From positions 2,666,001 to 2,730,000 of the forward strand of contig NZ_LR134356.1 in assembly GCF_900637195.1 (NCBI RefSeq): a stretch of 64,000 bases of DNA. The letters run 5' to 3'. The notes below the pieces were generated by a model. That model did not search any database, was not told the DNA's origin, and worked only from the letters and a program-made list of their open reading frames with translations. The position numbers were made by a program, and so were the translations under genes. Shown in pieces: positions 58,907 through 64,000 of this stretch (position 1 is the first letter of the stretch; each line of letters starts with the position of its first letter). This stretch comes from Mycolicibacterium aurum (GTDB lineage: Bacteria; Actinomycetota; Actinomycetes; Mycobacteriales; Mycobacteriaceae).

Positions 58907-59278
58907 CTACAGGGGAGGTGCATCCAGCCTGGGCGTGAGATCCGCCAGCCTGGACCTGCGGTTTGTGGTCTTCACCGTGGTTTCCGGCAACGTGGCCGTC
59001 GTCAATTGCGCGGACCCCGCGGCCTCGACGTAGTGCCAGACTTCCTGCCTGCTCATCAGGCCGAACTGAATCTGCAGGTCCGGATAGCTCAGCCCGAATC
59101 GGTCCGCGACATGCCGCAGTTCTTCGGCGTTCGGATAGTCGGCTTCCTTTATCCGCCTGTAATAGGTACTGCTGGAAATGCCAAGCGCGTCAAAAATATC
59201 CTTGGTGTCGATCTCTCCGTCGAGGAGGTAGTCGAGCAGGGCTTTGAGCTGTCTGCCGTTCTCGTCCGTACGGGGCAT
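58907..59278 (-). CDS. Small HTH transcriptional regulator
   Basis: 123 aa from the ATG at 59278 (MPRTDENG); longer frames cross the intergenic promoter. An XRE-like HTH is visible: LLDGEIDTKDIFDALGISSSTYYRRIKEADYP (residues about 19-50), with ISSSTYYRRIK as recognition helix, followed by AEELRHVADRFGLSYPDLQIQFG. The C-terminal half is basic and polar. It is divergent from the half-condensation gene and shares the intergenic region with an 18-bp inverted repeat, which it may bind. Confidence 0.8.
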   Translation of the reverse strand: MPRTDENGRQLKALLDYLLDGEIDTKDIFDALGISSSTYYRRIKEADYPNAEELRHVADRFGLSYPDLQIQFGLMSRQEVWHYVEAAGSAQLTTATLPETTVKTTNRRSRLADLTPRLDAPPL

Positions 59279-59366
59279 TTGACCACCATAAACCCTGTTC
59301 CTGGCTTTGGGCACCCTGTCCCGGCAAATCAGTAACACGTTCCTTATTGACCACGTCGTCACACTT

Positions 59367-59384
59367 TTGGGAGCAGTCTCCCAA
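59367..59384. promoter_or_regulatory. Inverted repeat between HTH gene and half-condensation gene
   Basis: TTGGGAGCAGTCTCCCAA is a perfect 7-4-7 inverted repeat 30 bases before the ATG at 59415. A further TGGGA half-site follows at 59388-59392. The position overlaps the expected promoter of the plus-strand gene, so binding would repress it. The regulator gene is divergent on the other side. Confidence 0.55.
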
Positions 59385-59414
59385 TTCTGGGACATTCGCT
59401 GTACCGTCAGATGC

Positions 59415-60020
59415 ATGGTCGCTCCATACATCTCGGACGAGGTCAAACAACGGCCCGTCCTCTCCGCGCCGGGCCTGGATGTGTTCGATCACCCCTCGAT
59501 CGACGCCCTGCCCAACGAACTAGAGAAGTTCAGCACTTTGCCCTCGAGCGAACTGGCGGAGGAGCTGGACGCGGCAGCCGAATGGCTCGGCGTGCACGTC
59601 GAGGAGGTCATTCTCGCTGCACTGGGGCGCACCCTCGGCCGGACGCGTGGTGAGGGAACGGTGACCGTCGACGTCACTGGTGGCAACCGTTGGCTTAGCC
59701 ACCCCGTCACGCTCATCTGTGCGGCCGACCAGCCGATGGGGCCTACCGAGATGTTGCAGGGGGCGCATACCGCACTGGCAGGTGCGCCCGGTCGCGTCAG
59801 CGGCCAGGCCGAGCTGTTGCTCAATGTCACGACCACCGACCTGGCCGACGAGCCTGCCGGGCGCGCGCTCGAATTGCGCGTCCTCCTCGCGGACGGGCTG
59901 CTGCATCTCGACTGGTGGTACGACACGGCGCGCTTCGACTCGTACTCCGTCGAAGAAATGGCCGAGCAGTTCCCGCTGGCGCTGATCGAGATCACCTCGG
60001 ACGCGGCCGCGCCGCTCTGA
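59415..60020 (+). CDS. Stand-alone C-terminal half of an NRPS condensation-type domain
   Basis: 201 aa from the ATG at 59415. From about residue 55 the sequence follows the second half of condensation/epimerisation domains: VEEVILAALGRTLGRTRGEGTVTVDVTGG, a LLLNVTTTD strand where such domains have a VLFNYLGQ-type strand, then LRVLLADGLLHLDWWYDTARFDSYSVEEMAEQF. The N-terminal half with the catalytic HHxxxDG is absent; residues 1-50 are unrelated. No catalysis of the normal type is possible. It may bind a carrier protein or another protein. It is not a simple pseudogene remnant: it has its own start and a regulated promoter, and no other NRPS sequence is attached. Confidence 0.65.
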   Translation: MVAPYISDEVKQRPVLSAPGLDVFDHPSIDALPNELEKFSTLPSSELAEELDAAAEWLGVHVEEVILAALGRTLGRTRGEGTVTVDVTGGNRWLSHPVTLICAADQPMGPTEMLQGAHTALAGAPGRVSGQAELLLNVTTTDLADEPAGRALELRVLLADGLLHLDWWYDTARFDSYSVEEMAEQFPLALIEITSDAAAPL

Positions 60021-60044
60021 CTCGGCACCGCCGCTAGACTGTCG

Positions 60045-60250
60045 TGCATCGGCGCCGATCCGGCCATCACCGGGGAGCCTTCGGAAGAACAGCAGTGAGC
60101 GCTTTTTCTCACGCCGAGTAGAACCGAACGGGTGGGCCCGTCACAGCCTTGAGTGGAGTGGCGCACGATTCTCGTGCGCAAGCGGGGTGGTACCGCGGCG
60201 CTCGCGCACCTGCGCGACGTTCGTCCCCGTGCCTTGAGCGACGCATGGCA
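60045..60250 (+). ncRNA. T-box leader of ileS
   Basis: The 245 bases before ileS contain the conserved T-box sequence TGGTACCGCG at 60188-60197 within GCGGGGTGGTACCGCGGCGC; its TGGT can pair with the tRNA 3' end. Upstream, GGCCATCACCGGGG at 60062-60075 carries an ATC isoleucine codon (60066-60068) in the position of the specifier of the ultra-short Stem I found in actinobacterial ileS leaders. A -10-like TAGACT is at 60035-60040. As in other actinobacteria it most likely controls translation by exposing the AGGAG at 60252-60256 when uncharged tRNA-Ile binds. The exact limits are approximate. Confidence 0.88.
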
Positions 60251-60265
60251 CAGGAGACGTAGCAC

Positions 60266-63200
60266 GTGACCGCATATCCCAAGCCGGCATCCGGAGCGCC
60301 GAAGTTCCCGGCGCTGGAAGCCGAGGTACTGAGCTACTGGGGCAGCGACGACACCTTCCGGTCCAGCATTGCCGCGCGCGAGGGTGCACCGGAGTACGTC
60401 TTCTACGACGGCCCACCCTTCGCCAACGGCCTTCCGCACTACGGGCACCTGCTGACCGGCTACGTCAAGGACATCGTTCCGCGCTACCGCACGATGCGCG
60501 GCTACAAGGTGGATCGCCGATTCGGCTGGGACACCCACGGTCTGCCCGCCGAACTCGAGGTGCAGCGTCAACTCGGCATCACCGACAAAGCCCAGATCGA
60601 GGAAATGGGCATCGAGAAGTTCAACGATGCCTGCCGGGAGTCGGTGCTCAAGTACACCAGCGAGTGGCGTGAGTACGTGACCAGGCAGGCCCGCTGGGTC
60701 GACTTCGACAACGACTACAAGACACTCGACATCGGGTTCATGGAGTCGGTGCTCTGGGTGTTCAAGCAACTGTGGGACAAGGGCCTTGCCTACGAGGGCA
60801 ATCGGGTGCTGCCGTACTGCTGGAATGACGAGACCCCGCTGTCCAGTCACGAGCTGCGCATGGACGACGACGTGTACCAGAGTCGGCAGGACCCCGCGCT
60901 CACCGTCGGGTTCCGGATCGACGGAGGGCCGGTCAGCGACCTCGTCGGGGCCTACCTGGTGGTGTGGACGACGACACCGTGGACACTGCCCTCCAACCAG
61001 GCGGTCGCGGTCAACCCGGACGTCACCTACGTGGTGGTCGAGGTCGACGGCCGACGCCTGGTGCTGGCGCAAGCCCGCTTGGGCGCCTACGCGCGCGAGT
61101 TGGGAGAGGAGCCCGAAGTGCTGGCCAGCTACGCCGGCCGCGAGCTCCTTGACGTGCACTATGTTCCGCCGTTTCCCTATTTCATCGACTCGCCCAACGC
61201 ATTTCGGGTCCTGCCCGGCGACTTCGTCAGCACCGAGGACGGCACCGGGCTGGTGCACATGTCCCCGGCCTACGGCGAGGACGACATGGCCACCGCGCAG
61301 GCGGCGGGGATCGAGGCCGTCACCCCGGTCGACGCCAGAGGCCGCTTCGACTCGTCGGTGCCCGACTACGCGGGCCAGCACGTGTTCGACGCCAACCCGC
61401 AGATCATCCGCGACCTCAAGAACGGCTCCGGCCCGGCGGCCGTCAACGGTGCCGTGCTGCTGCGTCACGACACGTACGAGCACTCCTATCCGCACTGCTG
61501 GCGGTGCCGCAATCCGCTGATCTACCGGGCGGTGTCGTCCTGGTTCGTCAAGGTCACGCAGTTCCGGGACCGCATGGTCGAGCTCAACCAGGAGATCACC
61601 TGGTATCCCGAGCACGTCAAGGACGGTCAGTTCGGCAAGTGGCTGCAGGGCGCGCGGGATTGGTCGATCTCGCGAAATCGCTACTGGGGCACCCCGATTC
61701 CGGTGTGGAAGTCCGACGATCCGGCATATCCGCGGATCGACGTGTACGGCAGCCTCGACGAGTTGGAACGCGATTTCGGCGTCCGGCCGGACAACCTGCA
61801 CCGCCCGTTCATCGACGAGCTGACCCGGCCCAACCCGGACGATCCGACCGGCAGGTCCACGATGCGGCGCATCGAGGACGTGCTCGACGTATGGTTCGAC
61901 TCCGGGTCGATGCCCTACGGGCAGGTGCACTACCCGTTCGAGAACGAGCAGTGGTTCGAGTCGCACTATCCCGGCGATTTCATCGTCGAGTACATCGGTC
62001 AGACCCGCGGCTGGTTCTACACGCTGCACGTCCTCGCGACCGCGCTGTTCGACCGACCGGCGTTCCGCACGTGTGTCTCGCACGGCATCGTGCTGGGCAA
62101 CGACGGGCAGAAGATGAGCAAGTCGCTGCGCAACTACCCGGACGTGTCCGAGGTGTTCGACCGCGACGGCTCTGACGCGATGCGGTGGTTCCTGATGGCC
62201 TCGCCGATCCTGCGCGGCGGCAACCTGATCGTCACCGAGCAGGGCATCCGCGAGGGAGTCCGGCAGGTGCTGCTGCCGCTGTGGAACGCCTACACCTTCC
62301 TGGCGCTCTACGCCCCGGAGAAGGGCACGTGGCGCACCGATTCGACCAACGTGCTGGACCGCTACATCCTGGCCAAGCTTGCCGTGCTGCGCGACGATCT
62401 GACCGCGTCGATGGACACGTGCGACATCTCCCAGGCCTGCGACCAGCTCCGCCAGTTCACCGAGGCGCTGACCAATTGGTATGTGCGGCGGTCTCGTTCG
62501 CGGTTCTGGGAGGAGGATCGCGATGCGATCGACACGCTGCACACCGTGCTGGAGGTGACCAGTCGCCTGGCCGCACCGCTGCTACCGCTGATCACCGAGG
62601 TCATCTGGCGCGGCGTCACCGGCGAGCGCTCGGTGCACCTGACCGACTGGCCGGAATCGGGCTCGTTGCCCGCCGACCCGCAGTTGGTCGCGGACATGGA
62701 CCTGGTGCGCGCCGTCGCATCGACCGGATCGTCGCTGCGCAAGGCCAAGAAGCTGCGCGTGCGCCTGCCCTTGCTGAAACTGACTGTGGCAGTCGATGAT
62801 CCGAGCCGTCTCGAGCCCTACCGTGAGCTGATCGCCGACGAGCTCAACGTCAAGGCGGTCGAGCTGACCGACGACATCGCCGCGCATGGACAGTTCGAGC
62901 TGACCGTGAACGCCCGCGCCGCCGGGCCGCGGATCGGCAAGGATGTGCAGGCCGCGATCAAGGCGGTGAAGGCGGGCGAGGCGGTCGTCAATGCCGACGG
63001 CACGTTGGAGGCCGGGCCCGCGGTCCTTCTCCCCGAGGAGTACAGCTCGCGACTGGTGGCGGCCGATCCCGAATTCACCTCGGCGCTTCCCGGCGGGGCC
63101 GGGCTGGTGGTGCTCGACGGCACCGTTACCCCGGAGTTGGAGGCCGAAGGCTGGGCCAAAGATCGGATCCGCGAACTGCAGGAGCTCCGAAAGTCCACGG

Positions 63201-63382
63201 GACTCGATGTCTCCGACCGGATTTCGGTGGTGATCTCGGTACCCGAGCGGCACGCGGAGTGGGCCCGGACCCACCGGGAGCTGATTGCAGGCGAGGTTCT
63301 GGCCACCAGCTTCGAGTTCGGTGAGCCGGCGGATGGAACCGAGATCGGCGACGGCGTGCGCGTCGCGATCGTGAAGGCGTGA
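60266..63382 (+). CDS. ileS: Isoleucyl-tRNA synthetase
   Basis: 1038 aa, GTG start with AGGAG ten bases upstream. Class I synthetase that charges tRNA-Ile. The HIGH motif is HYGH (residues 58-61, in [13 protein letters not shown]), the editing-domain region lies at about 190-390, and KMSKS is intact near 615 ([13 protein letters not shown]). The HYGH form and overall length indicate the eukaryote-like IleRS group, known in mycobacteria and associated with low mupirocin sensitivity. Controlled by the T-box leader. Confidence 0.97.
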   Translation: MTAYPKPASGAPKFPALEAEVLSYWGSDDTFRSSIAAREGAPEYVFYDGPPFANGLPHYGHLLTGYVKDIVPRYRTMRGYKVDRRFGWDTHGLPAELEVQRQLGITDKAQIEEMGIEKFNDACRESVLKYTSEWREYVTRQARWVDFDNDYKTLDIGFMESVLWVFKQLWDKGLAYEGNRVLPYCWNDETPLSSHELRMDDDVYQSRQDPALTVGFRIDGGPVSDLVGAYLVVWTTTPWTLPSNQAVAVNPDVTYVVVEVDGRRLVLAQARLGAYARELGEEPEVLASYAGRELLDVHYVPPFPYFIDSPNAFRVLPGDFVSTEDGTGLVHMSPAYGEDDMATAQAAGIEAVTPVDARGRFDSSVPDYAGQHVFDANPQIIRDLKNGSGPAAVNGAVLLRHDTYEHSYPHCWRCRNPLIYRAVSSWFVKVTQFRDRMVELNQEITWYPEHVKDGQFGKWLQGARDWSISRNRYWGTPIPVWKSDDPAYPRIDVYGSLDELERDFGVRPDNLHRPFIDELTRPNPDDPTGRSTMRRIEDVLDVWFDSGSMPYGQVHYPFENEQWFESHYPGDFIVEYIGQTRGWFYTLHVLATALFDRPAFRTCVSHGIVLGNDGQKMSKSLRNYPDVSEVFDRDGSDAMRWFLMASPILRGGNLIVTEQGIREGVRQVLLPLWNAYTFLALYAPEKGTWRTDSTNVLDRYILAKLAVLRDDLTASMDTCDISQACDQLRQFTEALTNWYVRRSRSRFWEEDRDAIDTLHTVLEVTSRLAAPLLPLITEVIWRGVTGERSVHLTDWPESGSLPADPQLVADMDLVRAVASTGSSLRKAKKLRVRLPLLKLTVAVDDPSRLEPYRELIADELNVKAVELTDDIAAHGQFELTVNARAAGPRIGKDVQAAIKAVKAGEAVVNADGTLEAGPAVLLPEEYSSRLVAADPEFTSALPGGAGLVVLDGTVTPELEAEGWAKDRIRELQELRKSTGLDVSDRISVVISVPERHAEWARTHRELIAGEVLATSFEFGEPADGTEIGDGVRVAIVKA

Positions 63383-63395
63383 CGGCCGCGTAGGT

Positions 63396-63629
63396 TCACC
63401 CCGGCGCGACGCGGGCAGCGCGGTCGCCGTAGACCACGGTGTCGCCCGGGCGCAGTTGTCTGCCGCGGCGGCGCTCCACCTCGCCGTTGACGCTGACCAG
63501 TCCGTCGGCGATCACCGTCTTCGCGTCGGCGCCGGTGTCGATCAGGTCGGCCAGCTTGAGAAACTGGCCGAGCCGGATCGAGGCGTCCCGGATCGGTACG
63601 TCGGACGATTCCCCGCTCGGGTGTGCCAT
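63396..63629 (-). CDS. S4-domain RNA-binding protein (YbcJ-like)
   Basis: 77 aa from the ATG at 63629. It consists of little more than one S4 fold: [48 protein letters not shown]. Stand-alone S4 proteins of this type bind structured RNA, often rRNA or tRNA on the ribosome. It is convergent with ileS (13 bases apart) and divergent from dinB. Confidence 0.85.
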   Translation of the reverse strand: MAHPSGESSDVPIRDASIRLGQFLKLADLIDTGADAKTVIADGLVSVNGEVERRRGRQLRPGDTVVYGDRAARVAPG

Positions 63630-63668
63630 GCCGGTCAGGCTATCCGGCACCGCCTAGCATCGGCGGGT

Positions 63669-64000
63669 GTGGCGGCTCGGTGGGTCCTGCACCTGGACAT
63701 GGATGCGTTCTTCGCATCTGTGGAGCAGTTGACCCGGCCTACTCTGCGCGGACGTCCGGTGCTGGTGGGCGGCGTCGGTGGTCGCGGCGTGGTGGCAGGG
63801 GCGAGCTACGAGTCACGCGTCTTCGGCGCCCGCTCGGCGATGCCGATGCACCAGGCCAGACGTCTGATCGGCAGCGCTGCGGTGGTGCTCCCACCGCGCG
63901 GGGTCGTCTACGGACTGGCCAGCAGGCGGGTGTTCGAGACGGTGCGGACCATGGTGGCGGTCCTGGAGCAGTTGTCGTTCGACGAAGCCTTCGGTGAGCC
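63669..64000 (+). CDS. dinB: Y-family DNA polymerase IV (3' truncated by window end)
   Basis: First 110 codons from the GTG at 63669. The catalytic palm motif [13 protein letters not shown] is complete, followed by [34 protein letters not shown] and the second acidic motif LSFDEAF near the window end. This is the Pol IV/DinB signature. Matches dinX (Rv1537), which follows ileS in M. tuberculosis. The thumb and little-finger domains and any clamp-binding motif lie beyond the window. Confidence 0.93.
   Translation, partial: MAARWVLHLDMDAFFASVEQLTRPTLRGRPVLVGGVGGRGVVAGASYESRVFGARSAMPMHQARRLIGSAAVVLPPRGVVYGLASRRVFETVRTMVAVLEQLSFDEAFGE

Noticed and set aside
59489..62542. 1017-codon minus-strand open frame opposite the half-condensation gene and ileS
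   Set aside because: It spans two well-supported plus-strand genes and the T-box and has no recognisable domain.

Overview
This window comes from a high-GC actinobacterium, almost certainly a rapid-growing mycobacterium (Mycolicibacterium-like). Its backbone follows the gene order of the M. tuberculosis Rv1465-Rv1537 interval as I recall it: sufU, the sufT-like DUF59 gene, trx, echA12, an ABC-F gene, a 62-aa HTH protein, acnR, acn, the Rv1476-type membrane protein, ripA, ripB, moxR, DUF58 and VWA genes, fabG1, inhA, ferrochelatase, NfeD and SPFH genes, a TVP38 gene, mutA, mutB, meaB, lipL, ileS and dinB. Two accessory blocks interrupt this backbone, and a small divergent locus sits just before ileS. 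Family assignments come from motifs read in the translations; no database search was possible.

Block 1 (654-7404) is a complete mycosporine-like amino acid (MAA, UV sunscreen) locus on the minus strand. It encodes a sugar-phosphate cyclase (MysA), an O-methyltransferase (MysB), an ATP-grasp ligase (MysC) and a D-Ala-D-Ala-ligase-like enzyme (MysD), mostly with overlapping ends. A TauD-type Fe(II)/2-oxoglutarate oxygenase follows mysD. A HAD-fold protein that has lost its catalytic aspartates precedes mysA. A divergent TetR gene and two perfect inverted repeats lie at the promoter side.

Block 2 (8672-33302) is a lipid or glycolipid biosynthesis and export cluster. It holds an A-T-TE NRPS-like enzyme, a mycocerosic-acid-synthase-type iterative PKS, a PapA acyltransferase, two further tandem acyltransferases, a GT1 glycosyltransferase, an MmpL transporter, a GT2 glycosyltransferase, a Drr-type ABC exporter and a fatty-acyl-AMP ligase. 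A DUF222/HNH gene of the 13E12 family is inserted in it. IdeR/DtxR-type iron boxes stand in front of the NRPS gene (15 of 19 consensus bases), the FAAL operon (14 of 19) and, more weakly, the PKS operon. This suggests an iron-repressed lipid pathway that matches none of the mycobacterial lipid loci I know.

The core block (33414-58094) carries central and envelope functions: an aconitase/AcnR pair with an AcnR-like operator, the RipA/RipB peptidoglycan hydrolases behind two palindromes, the FabG1-InhA mycolate enzymes, coproporphyrin ferrochelatase and methylmalonyl-CoA mutase with its MeaB chaperone. The segment 58119-60020 pairs a multi-spanning membrane protein and an HTH regulator with a divergent stand-alone C-terminal half of an NRPS condensation domain; an 18-bp inverted repeat lies between them. 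ileS follows a T-box leader with an ATC specifier. The window ends inside a Y-family DNA polymerase gene.
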